A stretch of DNA of 64,000 bases from positions 2,666,001-2,730,000 of the forward strand of contig CP075493.1 of NCBI GenBank assembly GCA_021613535.1, written 5' to 3'. A model generated the notes under the pieces. That model had not been told where the DNA came from, made no database searches, and saw only the letters and a program-made list of their open reading frames with translations. Of this stretch, positions 1-12,514 are shown piece by piece. Origin of the DNA: Adineta vaga. Lineage: Eukaryota; Rotifera. Position 1 is the stretch's first letter; every line of letters begins with the position of its first letter. The translations under genes were made by a program, and so were the position numbers.

Positions 1-21
1 ATTTTAAATAAATAATCAATC

Positions 22-1113
22 TTATTTACTTTTTTCACAATTTTCTCCTTGAAATTGACTTGAACATATGCATCGATATCCTTTTTCTATCATTGGCTCA
101 TCCACACATCGTCCATCGTTTTGACATAAGGTCGAATCAAATGTACAAGGTCCTAGTAGAGTTCAAAATGAGCTATTATTCATAAGCAGAGCTTCACACA
201 TTCTACTACCTTTCTCACAAGCTGTTGTCAATGCATTGTACATAAAACCTAATTCACATCTCTTCATAATATATTCACCATCATTTCCACATATTATATA
301 CATATCAATACGATTGAATATAGGTAAGTAAGTATCAGATGGATGATCGCGACAAATTCCTTTCAAACTCTTGTTAATCTCATCATCTGCATCTATAATT
401 GGTTCGTATTGACAATTAACCTAGAATGATTGCGATGAAGAAGTAATACATGTATTTATGTATACGAATAATACCAATTCTGGAGCTTTACACATGAATG
501 TTTTTGGATCGAAATGAAGATTATTTCGACATTTCAAAATGTCATGCTGTTGATTTTCACGACAATAATGAAATAAAGAACAATCAAGTGTATCAGGATA
601 GATTCCTATTTGAACACATTTCGATGTTGCTGATTTCCGATGATCATCAAATCTGTACTCTACTGAAAAATCACTAAACACTTTCATTTGTTCAAGTATA
701 ATTTCGCATCTTGTTTCATTTTCCTAAGAATCAAACGTATGCAATGTGGTTTGTTGAAGAAACAAAATACTTACTAACGCGACATATTCACATCGATTAT
801 GGATGGGATTAAAAAAGAATCTATCAATACATGTATAAACTGTATGAATACCAAATATACACATATGAAAGAGTGAACAGTTAGTAGTATGAGCATAGAT
901 TCCATTTTCAGTTGGGCATTTTGAAAAATGAGGATCATCATTTGAGACCATTAATGGAATTGGAAAAACACTTCTAGCTAATTATTATTCAAAAGAAATT
1001 GAATAGATAGATGGTTCTTTTTCTTGAATCACTTAATTCTAATTCTTACCATACTCTAACTGATCACTAATTTGAATGGAAATAAGAAGAAGAATTGTCA
1101 GAAGAATATTCAT
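22..1113 (-). CDS. Secreted chitin-binding (peritrophin-A/CBM14) protein with C-terminal EGF-like domain
   Basis: The 5' exon begins at 1113 with a typical signal peptide (MNILLTILLLISIQIS). At least two cysteine-patterned CBM14-like modules follow: about 905-780 (KCPTENGIYAHTTNCSLFHMC core) and about 635-490 (CVQIGIYPDTLDCSLFHYC core). A third Cys-rich exon lies at about 415-195. The last exon (about 155-22) encodes an EGF-like module (CxNDGRCVDEP...YRCICSSQFQGENCE) and ends at a TAA. A 57-nt intron (about 153-209) joins the third module to the EGF exon. Peritrophin-A domains bind chitin, so the protein probably acts outside the cell on chitinous matrix such as jaws (trophi), gut lining or egg shell; that role is inferred. 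Exon borders between the modules are approximate. The gene may be complete because a stop codon falls just inside the window edge. Confidence 0.72.
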
Positions 1114-1220
1114 ATTTGAGTTAGTATATCTCTATGAATTAGAAAATTCGATCAATTAAAATCTATACATAGAGAGGAGTATCGGTCGCGCTTGATTTAC
1201 TTACCGTGCAATAATGAATG

Positions 1221-1231
1221 TTTTATATATA
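1221..1231 (-). promoter_or_regulatory. Possible TATA box of the chitin-binding gene
   Basis: Read on the minus strand, TATATATAAAA lies about 108 nt upstream of the start codon at 1113. A perfect GTAAGT donor-like site lies between them, which could open a short 5'UTR intron. AT-rich background makes chance occurrence quite possible. Confidence 0.3.
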
Positions 1232-2708
1232 ATGTCTTGTCTAGATACAATATTTTTATTTGAACAATCTCATCCTAGTATACTTCATCATCGATCAAAA
1301 GTTCAACTATCTAATCATTTGATGGTTTAGACGTTCTCTTTTTCTCTCCTTTTTTCTTATAATACATTGTTACATATACAGGACACCCTCAATATATTTG
1401 ACAAACATTTATATTAAGACGCTCAACTCAATGATGATTGCACGATGCTAGAAAAAGAAAGGACACTGTTTTCTAATTAGATTCCTGATGTTCTTGTTCT
1501 ATTGCGCTTGATATTTATAGAATGTTTTTATAATGAAGAGAGAAAATAGCTCAAACAAATGGAGGAGAAATATTCTTAAAGATGAATACAGTATCTCTCA
1601 TCTTCATTGAAAGAATATAATAAGCTTTGTCAACTTTATCAAACAGATTATAATAATAACATTGTTACATACTGACTCTCTGATCGTATTGTTACGTATG
1701 TGACAACATGCAAAGGTAATTAATGTTAGAGTAAGATATAAATAGATTAAAGAACTAACATAGACATATAAGCTTGTTTACAGGTGTAATTAAAGAGAAG
1801 TATGTTACTAGATCAGTTGAACAACAAAGATTTTCTTTCGCTGATAAAGTTCATTATAGACAATGCTAGTCTGTAATATAAACATTACAGATTAACAAGA
1901 AAATCCAAGGTGCCATTTATAGTAATTACGTTGTCTGAATGTAATTTTTGAGTAGCACAATGAATTACTGTCATATCATTTTATAAACAATTTTTTCTTA
2001 GCTAGATTCAATGTTCATTGAAGTTCTTACTTTCGTTTCTTCTCAAGAAAACTGAACATGTACAACATCAGAATTACCAACTATTCTATTCTTATTATTA
2101 GTTTTATTACAATATTAGTTTTGATTAGTGTTCACAAAGAAACACTACAAAGAAGAGAAAAGAAGAAAAAAAAATTACACTCATAAATGATTAAAATTAT
2201 ACGTAACTGCTGCATAGGAAATAATGTATACCTAACACATACAAACACATACATATACATGGATGATACATTCTATTTCTATACATAAATTAAAGGTGTA
2301 CTTGTAACAAGTGGATAGAATTTAATAAAACAATATTAGTTAAATTAAAAGATTGTCACTACAAAAGAAAATTACACCATATAAATAAACTTATTTCTCT
2401 TTCTTTCAGATCTAGTATTGATATGAGTTGAAATAAAAATAATAATACTAAAAAATTCATTAGATAGATAAGACATAGCACTGACAACAGCAATTAAGAA
2501 CATCAATGTCTATTTACAACCAAAAAAGAAAAGAAAGAGAGAAAGAGAGAATAAAAACAATTCGTCTAGGAAGAATTATATCAGATCTTAAAAACACAAA
2601 TGACTAAAACAAAAAATAGGATCATGGTTGACTAGTCTGTTAACTATTCACATGAATTGCATTTGACAAATGAATATATATATATATCTTGCTTATTGTT
2701 ATTCTAAT
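1232..2708. other. Intergenic region between the chitin-binding gene and CASK
   Basis: About 1.5 kb of AT-rich DNA with short purine runs (2521-2550). No supported gene, tRNA or repeat was seen. The part next to 2709 is probably CASK 3'UTR. Confidence 0.5.
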
Positions 2709-5700
2709 TCAATACACCCAACTAACAGGTACCCATTGAGGTTGATGACTAACTCGTTCAATAGCATATTGCAACTATTCAAAAAAGATTTGCTCATTAA
2801 AATCAATCAATCAATTAATTTAACTTACAGCTCGAATTGTTTCTTCAATATCATTATTAACAATAATTAAATCAAAATAATGGCCATAGGCTTGTTGTAA
2901 AAGTTCACTTTCTTTTACTAAACGTTCTAAACTTTCATCCTAATCGAAGAAAAATAAAATAATTTAAATTCTAACTATATCAAAAGATTTGTTGAACTTA
3001 CATTAACACCTTTGATTTGTGAAAGATCTGGTGCTGCAATGAAAACAACATACGGTGCAAATTCAGCTGTACGTAGAACTTTTAATGCTTGAGGTTCAAC
3101 ATCCAGAATAGCCATAAGACCTTGTCGATTGATATTTCGTATTGTTTCTAATTTCGTTCCATACATTGCATCATCGTGTGTACCATATTCGAGATATTCA
3201 TTATTCGCTATATCACGCATCATTTCTTCATGAGTAACAAAAAAGTAATTTTTGCCATTTTCTTCATCTTTCTTTGGTGGTCGTGTAGTATCTAATCGAA
3301 AGAAAAATGTTTATGTATTGAAAAAGAATAAAAAAATTAAATTATATTTACGTGGTATTGGATAAGCAAAACGTTTTGGTTGACTAGTAATTAAGGTGTT
3401 TTTAATATGACGACGACCAACACCATGTGCACCTGAAAAACTCAATTCAATATAAAAAGAAGAAGAATAATAAATAAGAAGCAATATTACCAAGTAAAAC
3501 GAGTGTTTTTCGACGAAATTCCGGTAAGCGAATGACTTCTTCATAAGTAACCAAATCGAGTTGATCAAAAACAGCATTGTGTTTAGCTAAATATTTATCT
3601 TTCATAGTTTTTCGTTTACGTCCAAATACACCACAATTAGCTACAATGAAAAGAATCTTCTCTTCGAATAATGAAATCAATGGTAACAATCTTTACCATT
3701 TCCATCTTTTGCTTTATCAATTGCACTAGTCGCAATTCTCCATTCTTGTAATTCAGGAGATGGTATTAAACCTGCTGGTGAATTATCATATTCTCCATGA
3801 TAACTATTAATCATTCGTTCATCAATATATCGATATGACGTGATTTTTTTGCCTTGCCACCAATTATGATCATCCTTGGATATTATTTGTAAAATATCTC
3901 CTATAGAAAATTTGATTCCAGCTTGTGCACTTGGAATTAAATCATCATCTTTTGGATCATAATGAAATAAAGCTTTGACATAGATCTAAAAGAAATGAAA
4001 TATTAAATAAAATAAAATCATTTCATTTCATTAATTCTTATACATCACAAGGTGGTGGTTGACTTCGATAACTAGGTACAATTTTGAATGTAATACTACC
4101 ACGTGCGTCTTTCTAAAAGAAAAGAATTCGTTTCCTTCAAGTATCTATTGGATATTTAAGTACATACAAGCATTTGTTGTAAATATTGAATTGGATGATT
4201 GGAAACAGGTTGACCATTAATTTCTTTAATTTCATCACCAACATGCAATGTACCTTGTCGATGTATCATTCCACCATTGAGAATTCGTGAAACGACACAT
4301 CGTTTATTTTCTGTCATACGAAGTGTAATACCCTAAATAAATAAAAATATTTTCATCTAATTTTTTCGATATTGTTTATTTATTCATACTAATGGTTCAT
4401 CAGTATTTCGTTGAAATTGAACAAGTCGTATACGTGTAACATCGCATGTGTTATCGTTTAATCCATCATCATCACCACGATTTTCACCTAATCCACTATT
4501 ACCATTAGTACCAACATAATCATGTTCATAATTCGTATCTGATGTTAATGTATTTTGACCGAAATATGCTGGTGTAACACGTATGGCACCATCACCATAC
4601 ACTTCTTGGGCAACAACATCATGGGCTTGTAAGAGAGACTAGAAAGAAAAGAAAAATAGATTAAAACAATCGACACCTATTCGTGAGTATCATCCCGTTT
4701 TATGTAGTGAAATATTTCGAAAATCAAAGATACTAACACGATGTAGATCACTCCTATTTTTCCCTTCATAATGTTTCAACTCAAAGGAAAAAAAACACAT
4801 TGAATTGATGGAACTTTGTCAACTACTACTTAATATACTTGATAGAAATATTTTATATCTTGCTTTGTATATACATACCATTTGCTAAATATCTCTACTT
4901 ATAATTGATGGATAGTAGACATTTATTGATCTATCTCTAGGAACAATAATACAATGATGGTTTACTCCACCCTCAGAAAAAAAAGAATAATATTATTTTT
5001 CTGCACATTTTTTTTATTCTCTTTCTTTCTCTGTTGGAATAGTCTGCCTATTGAGCATTGGAGAGTGCATGTCTATTAATCGTTTCTATGTTATCACAAA
5101 TCCATCGGAGAAATAGATGAGCTTGATTGATCCCGACGGCTATTGTAGAAATATTTAATTCAATCGCTTTATTGTTCTATTCAATTCATCATTTCGAAAA
5201 GTATTTAGATAAAAGAATACGACTTAGATTCTATAGCAATCAACTATGTTTAATCTTACTTGTTTGAAATGTTCAAGTGTACAATATAATTTTAAAGTAT
5301 ATTCATCCATAATAACGATAGTGATAAAATCAATCATACTTTTTCGTCCAAAAATGAACAATAAAAGAATGATCAAAAGAAAAGATTCATTCCATCTCAA
5401 TCTTAAAATACTAACTCGATGTTGTCGATCACTACTATTCCTCCATACATATATCTATCGTTATAGATAATCAAAAAAGACGTTGAATAAGAAAAGAATA
5501 GAAGAACGAGAAGAAAGAGGAACCAACAATCAGATTTCAATTATCTCTCTTTTCTTCGCAATTCATTCAACTATACATTAGTAAACGAGTATGTAAAAGA
5601 AAGATTGCTTCATACCTGTAAATGAGGTTCTAATAAAATATTCAAGAGATCATGAGCAATAGTTGATGCATGTTGATAAGAACCTTGTTCAATTGTAGTT

Positions 5701-8670
5701 ATAATATCAGAAACAATTTGTATAGTATTCGATTCAGGAGTAGTATATGGACGAATTTCATCTGAATTGATACGATCATATAACTAGAGAAAAAAAATAT
5801 TCGAAATAAAAATAAAAAGACTTCTTCATATTTCGAATTACTTCAAGTAATGTTCGTAATTGTTTGTCTTCAAATAGTTTTTGTAGAAAATCAAGTTCAA
5901 CACGATCACCAATCGTTAACCATTGAGTATCTTCTAATGAATCGAGTATTTGTGAAACAGCTAAATATAAAACAATAGTACTATATGGTTGATCAAAAGA
6001 GAAAGATTGAATCATGTGATTTTTATAACAACGAAAAAGAAATCGATTCGATTAATAGAATTTATACGCATCATTGAAGCAAATATGAAATCTACTGAGT
6101 ACAAATTCAGCCAAAGGCTACAAATATAGACTTGCGTTTAAAGAAAAGTTCATGGTGATTGATAGAATATTACGAATGTGCGTGATGCTGAGAATGCAAA
6201 TGGTATTTTCTCAAACGGATATTCAATCATAAGAAGGGTGTCGAGTTGTAGGAATAGAATAATTAAATACTAATCATGTACGATGAAATTTAGTCGGAAA
6301 ATTTAGAAGGAGATTTTGTGTTTGATCTATCAGTTAGTGAATAATTGTCAAATGAGACAGATATGAATTGTAGTATCTCATCATATATTTCGATAACTAT
6401 AGTATACACATCAATCAAATTTAATTACTTCCTAACGTTGAATGACAAATAGAAACTGATTGTCATTAATTATATAAAGGAAAGAAAAGATTTCATGTTC
6501 TTTTTTTCTAAATCAGTTTTAACAGAAATTAGTAAATGGTCTAATTACAGAAGAGTAGAAGTGATTCAAAATCAAACGAAACAAAAAAGAAAAAGACCGA
6601 CACTTTAATTTTTAATAATTCTCTCATATTTCTAAACTAATCGATGTTCTTTATACAATGTGTTTTTTAATCGTCGATTTGAAATTTATGAATTTTTTTC
6701 GAAAAACTTACCAGATGATGCCATATCATCGAAATCATTTAGCGATGATGTTGTCAACATATGTCCTGGTAAACCCGATGATGAATTTGATGTTGTCATC
6801 AATGAATGAAACGGTAATTGAGACCAATGAGGACTGGAAACAGCTGCTAATACGACACCCTAAATGAAATGATTATTCATTTAGAGAAACAAAAATCTCT
6901 CGACAAACGAACATATGAAATCAACATACTTTTAATTTTCGTCGTGTATTAAATTTACGAAGTTCGTCGACCGTTTCTGGTAGATGTTTTCTTATAGCAA
7001 ATTTTTCACGTTCCTAAAGTGACGAAAAGAACATTTGAGAATCTATTCTATTTTATGAGAATATTTTTTCATTGTGAATAGAATTTAGTTGAAATAGAAT
7101 GTCGTCAAGCATATACAATTAGTTTAATTATTTCCTTTCCTTTCTTTTCATGATCAAAATAAAATATTGAAGTGTAGTGATGAATCAAAAAAAGGGAAAA
7201 TTATGAAATTTATTTAACTTACTCGAATCCAAGGATGTGCAAGTGCTTCTTTAATTGTTATTCTTTCATTTTGATCGAAACATAATAAACGCGAACAAAG
7301 GTCCTTTGCTGATTCGGATATTTGATCCCAGTGTCGGCTTTGCAGCTAAATATAGATAAATTTAATCATTGATATTTTTTCTTATGAATATAAAAATACG
7401 ACTTACATTATAAACACCTGTGGAAATCATTTCAAAAACACGATTTTTCGTACCAGCAAATGGTAGATTGCCAGTCAAAAGAACGTATAGCATCACACCT
7501 AGCGCCCACATATCGACTGGTCGACCAAAACCTGGTGACTCTCGATTGACGACTTCCGGTGCCATAAACGCTGGTGTACCAATACGACTTGCTTGAACTA
7601 GACCAGATTCTGGTAATTGTAAAGCAACACCAAAACCACCTAATTTAACTGGTGCTGCATTCTCTTTCGAAGATAATAAAACACAATGAGGTTTTAAATC
7701 ACGATGAATAATTCCACGATCATGAATATAACGAACAGCTTCCAATACTTGACGCATATAATGACTAACGAGAAAAGGCATGTATGCGAGATATTAAGAA
7801 CAATGAATTTGTATAATACCTGGCTACTGCTTCACTGTAGACAAAACCAGCAAGAGCACGCTTTTCAATTTCAAAACACAAATCTGCACCATCCATACTG
7901 AAAAGATGAAGATTTAGAATCGAAATTTCACACATCATTCAATCCACTGTAAACTAGTTTCATTCTTTCGATTAATAAAAGCAATGCTATATAAAACCTG
8001 ATCCTTCGATTTTCTTCAGACATTTCAATAAATGAATTAATTACTTAACAATTAACGTGTAAATACTCCGTTACACAAAACTTTCAAAATATGAAAATAG
8101 AAACGACGATTTTTTTCTATCATCTAAACAAATCTTCATCCAAGCAATATATTCTCATTAGTAATATGATATGGCTAAGATCAACTTTCTCCCCTCTAAG
8201 AAATGAACAACACATGTGTATAAATAAGTCTTAACATACTATTCGAAAACCATAAATAGACATCCTTCAGATTCAAATGTTTCATATAATTCAACAATAT
8301 GTGGATGTTTAAGACTTGAACAAATTTTTGCTTCACGTTGTAAATCTATTCAATTGAAAGCAAGATAGAAAAGAAAGAGATTGTTTGAATTAAAATATTA
8401 CCCTCTGCTGAAAAGCCTGGTGTCGATGTAAATTGTTCAATATCAATAATTTTAACTGCAAATTGTTTATCTCCTGATTTATTTGTACATCGACGAACTA
8501 CACTAAATGGACCCCTTGGAATAAATAAATGAAAGTCAGTATTTTATTGATTTAATGAAAACAACTTTTTCATACTTTCCAATAATTTCATAGAGATTAT
8601 ATAGATCCGAAAAGCAAACTGATGAATGTCCTTCATCATCAGGTAAACTTGTTGCTGTTTCTAGATGCAT
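2709..8670 (-). CDS. CASK: CASK, MAGUK scaffold with CaM-kinase-like pseudokinase domain
   Basis: Exons in order from the start at 8670 ([14 protein letters not shown]): CaMK-like kinase domain (8.67-7.0 kb), L27 domains (6.0-5.6 kb, ending near SQILDSLED), PDZ (4.7-4.05 kb, with [17 protein letters not shown]), SH3 (3.97-3.75 kb), guanylate-kinase domain (3.65-2.71 kb) and the family C-terminus ending WVPVSWVY. The kinase keeps the CASK hallmarks [11 protein letters not shown] (Cys in place of the catalytic Asn) and GGFG in place of DFG, so magnesium-dependent catalysis is expected to be lost or atypical. In animals CASK links neurexin/syndecan tails to Mint, Veli and protein 4.1 at synapses and cell junctions. 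Introns are mostly short; one of about 1 kb separates the PDZ exon (4.64 kb) from the L27 exon (5.6 kb). A pyrimidine-rich AG acceptor lies 33 nt before the start. The identity is very secure; individual exon borders are not all resolved. Confidence 0.95.
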
Positions 8671-9456
8671 GATACTCTTGAACAGATGCTCATTATAGAT
8701 AACTGAAGAAGAAAAAATAACAACAAAATTTCCTTTTGTTTTTCTAAATAGAATTGAATAAATGATAGAATGAGGGTAAGAAGAAAGTCACGATAGAAGA
8801 ATTTAAGAAAAGAAACTAATCAGGCTAATTTGATTGCATTTTTCTATCATCTTAACATGACAGATCCGATTCGAACAAAAAGATACAGCAGGGGTAACAA
8901 CAATTAACTTCAACCAATCAGAATCACTCCCAAAAAATGTAAACAAATAATACCATTAGTGTTTTCCTAGATTAAACAGTAAAAATCATAGATGAAATTT
9001 ATTTTCAATCTTTATACAATCGAATTCAACAGTATACAAACATTTTTTTATCAAATCAAAAGGAATAATATCCTTTGATTGTTTCACTGCGACCTCTGTC
9101 GTTAGAAAATACTCGAAAAACACGATGAATTATATTTAAAAAACTAATTATTTTTGTTTTCGTTACGATCAAGTGATGTTTCGTATTTCTATTTCGACGT
9201 AACAACAACATACGCAAATAAATATACACGTGCATACATCAGTCATTTTACTTTATGCGATCGATAATGTCGATGTAGACGCAAAAAAAAGAGAATCACA
9301 TGTTTTGTTTTCTTTCTTCGGATGAGTTTTGCTGTTTAGGTTTTTTTTGTTGTCATTAGTCAGCTGATATGTTTCTACACAATTTCGTACTATTTATTTT
9401 CTATTAATTTCAGAACTCTAGATATCTAAAAAAGAAAAGTACATTAATTTGAAAAA
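8671..9456. promoter_or_regulatory. Divergent promoter region CASK / UBE2H
   Basis: This is 786 bp between two start codons pointing away from each other. It contains a CCAATCA motif (8914-8920) and, on each side, a pyrimidine-rich AG acceptor close to the start (8703-8704 for CASK; 9412-9413 for UBE2H). Shared regulation is inferred only from the arrangement. Confidence 0.4.
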
Positions 9457-11046
9457 ATGTGTTCACCATCACCTGGTAAACGACGAATAGATACAGATGT
9501 TATTAAATTGTAAGTTTTGAAAATGAAATTCATTCGTTTATTTTCTCTTTTCTTCGATTAGAATTGAATCAAAACATCAGGTAACACTTATATCTGGCCT
9601 TAACGAATTTATGGTTAAATTTGCTGGTCCTCATGAAAGTAAATTGTTCTTTTTTTGAAGAAAACAAACAAACAAACGATTTCTTGTTTTAGCTCCGTAT
9701 GAAGGTGGTGTATGGAATATTCGAGTTGATCTACCTGATAAATATCCTTTCAAATCACCTTCAATCGGTATGTTAAAGAGAAAAAAAAACTTACCATTAG
9801 GAATAGCAATTGACTGATCGTTGTCTACTTTGGACTTGTGTTCTTCCATATACGTTATTGACATATGTCATCATAACTATAAGTTCTAGTATTTATTTAC
9901 ATCTGGACACAAATTATGGATATCATATCATTAGCGATCTAAGAGTTTTTTTCAATTGATTGCATCAAGTAGTAGTAGTAGTTGGCAAAAACAAGGATTC
10001 TCGCAATCGTTCGTAAGGACTCTCAATAAATATAGAATAGAAATAGTGTTTTCCATCGAGGACAATCTTTCGCCCTATAATAAAGCCTTAGTTTTTAGTA
10101 TTAGAGACTATTCAAGAACATCTCATATATTTCTAGGTGTTTTATTCGAAAAACGACTCTACATTTTATGGATTAAAGATTGTTACTTATTTTAGGAAAA
10201 AAAGATTATACATGAGTACACTTCATAGAAGGTCAAAGTGAACTTAAAGATATGATAATATAGATCAAGTCATTTGGAACAGTAAACCTCGGATGAAAAT
10301 TTCTTTGATACAAATGACGAGAAAACGACTCTATTTGTCTGGAAAAGAAAAATATCAAAACATTTCTGACGGATATTAAAAATGATTCGATAGCTGTCAA
10401 ATATAAGTTTTAATTAACAGATTTAAATTAAGCAAATTGTCATTTTTGATTCTTATCAGTTATATTGTATTTAGGATTTATGAATCGAATTTTCCATCCA
10501 AATATCGATGAAATGTAAGTATAGTTTGATTTTCATTGTATCATTCATTGATTTATGAAATAGGTCCGGTACTGTCTGTCTGGACGTAATCAATCAAACA
10601 TGGACTCCAATGTATGGTAAGTAGGATTCATCAATTGAAGTTCGTTTGTTTGTTTATTTATAAATCAAATAGATCTTGCTAATATTTTTGAATCTTTTCT
10701 TCCACAATTACTTGCCTATCCAAATCCGGTGGATCCGTTAAATGGTGATGCTGCAGCTCTATATCTTCACAAACCTGATGATTACAAGAAAAAAGTGCGA
10801 GGTAAATTGATACAATTAAGAAATAGAATGAAAGTCTTATTTCTGTTTTCCATTTCAATAGAATATGTTCAACGATTTGCTACAGCCGCTATGGCAGAAA
10901 GTTTAGCAGCAACGATCAACGGTCAATCATCGAATAATTCAACGAATGACACAAATAATTCCAATCAAACAAATAAAAATGAATCCGATGATGAAGTATT
11001 AAGTGATTTCAGTGAAGACGAAGCTGCCGATATGGATTTAGAATAA
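9457..11046 (+). CDS. UBE2H: Ubiquitin-conjugating enzyme E2 H
   Basis: Exons spell the UBE2H protein almost residue for residue: start [18 protein letters not shown], then [33 protein letters not shown], the active-site block [13 protein letters not shown] (catalytic Cys), and [19 protein letters not shown]. It ends in the acidic tail typical of this E2 ([14 protein letters not shown]). UBE2H (yeast Ubc8/GID3) transfers ubiquitin with the CTLH/GID E3 ligase. Six introns are seen. Five are short; one is about 0.7 kb (about 9769-10474). The last exon carries an Asn/Ser-rich stretch before the acidic tail, making the protein slightly longer (about 205 residues) than the human form. The start was chosen by family match to the N-terminus. 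Confidence 0.95.
9769..10474 (+). other. Long intron of UBE2H
   Basis: This intron is about 0.7 kb, against about 50-65 nt for its neighbours. It opens with GTATGT and closes before the exon for [12 protein letters not shown]. It contains a 79-codon open stretch (9956-10195) that resembles no known protein. No terminal inverted repeats or RNA gene were recognised by eye. Confidence 0.6.
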
Positions 11047-12514
11047 GAAACCTGCTATATACATATATTATACTTTCTAATTATTTTTTTTTCAAGTTTT
11101 ACGTTTCATTATTATCATCTCCTATACATACTATCATATTTGTTTCGTTTTTTTCTAATGCGCACAAGAAGAACATTAGGCGATTGAAAGAGCAGAATTG
11201 ATTTCGTTTTTCTTTTCTTTTTTGTAAATAAATATTCTTGCGCGCTTTTGTTCTTTAATGCTTCGAAAACTCATATACAGTATTCATATTCTTCTTTCTT
11301 TTTCGACCAATACATACTTGTAAATCTTTTGCTCAGGTTTTGACTCCTGTATTTCCTTTCTCTTTTTTTTTCTTTTTTCGTAGACTGAACAGTGTTGTAG
11401 CGATATTCACTGCTTTCGTTTACATTAGTATACATGTGTAGATTGCATTAACATCATCATTCATAATATCCTGTATTTCGAGTTTTCATTAGCGTTTATT
11501 CGAGAAATAAAACAACGTTTATTTTATTTCATATTCATAAATTCAATCAAGAAGAAAACCATGGGGAATTATATAGAACGTATAGTTTTAGTCACTAGAG
11601 AGTAATTAGGTTTGTGTTCTCTATGATTAATTCTAGACGTTACGTACGGTAATATGTAGGGAAAAAATTGGAATGCTACCGACTTTAGAAGGAACAGATA
11701 TTTGAGAAAAATTAACTCCTGAAGTATGAATGCGTTAAAAATTATGGGTTCTATCAAGTTTTAACCAATAGTATCTAATAAAGCAAAAGTATGACATTGA
11801 ATTGAGGATACATAAAAGCTTCTTTACTATGTAATTTTGAAAAACTAAAAAAAATTCTATTTTAAGTTGATTCCCATATAATTTTTCTTAATAAACATCA
11901 CGTTGTAGTAAATGATCCGTACTGCAAGTACTTCAGTCTATTGTAAACATTGGACAACATTTTTTCAGTCCGTTTTACTAGTAGCATTCTTCTATGCCGG
12001 ATGTTAATTGCTATCAACCAACAAAGTCAATTATTGTGCGTATTATTTCATTGAGTACTTCCGAGTTTTTAGAGACATTTATGTCAAGAACACTTCGCCT
12101 TTGCAACCCTGATCTGATCAATTAAGATATGCTGCTCCTTTATTTCTGAAAACCAAGAACGCCATATAAACAGAATCTTCTATGCCCTGTACGTCAGGTA
12201 ATGTACGCTCAAAAATCCCTTTGATATCGAACGACAGTGTAAAATATCAAGAGTACTATGAAAAACTCATCGTGATACCATTGTCAAGGTCATCAAAGAC
12301 GTGAAAATTTCTACTAACATATTTTATTATCCCCGTTTTCATAATCTTTCTTTGTTTTTTGTTATTTTTTTGTTCAAGAAAAGACATCAGAACATGAATA
12401 GAAAAAGAAAACAGAATAATAATAAGTCGACATCGGAACGAACGTTATAGTAATAAAGAAAAACAAACAAAAATTGCCTCCTTATGTTTTGTTTCGCTAA
12501 GAAAATTCAAATAT
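11047..12514. other. Intergenic region between convergent UBE2H and PTB
   Basis: T-rich 3'UTR-like sequence runs to about 11550. From about 11880 to 12320 base composition is more balanced than the surroundings, without a convincing reading frame. It could be a decayed element or a non-coding transcript; nothing is assigned. Confidence 0.4.
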
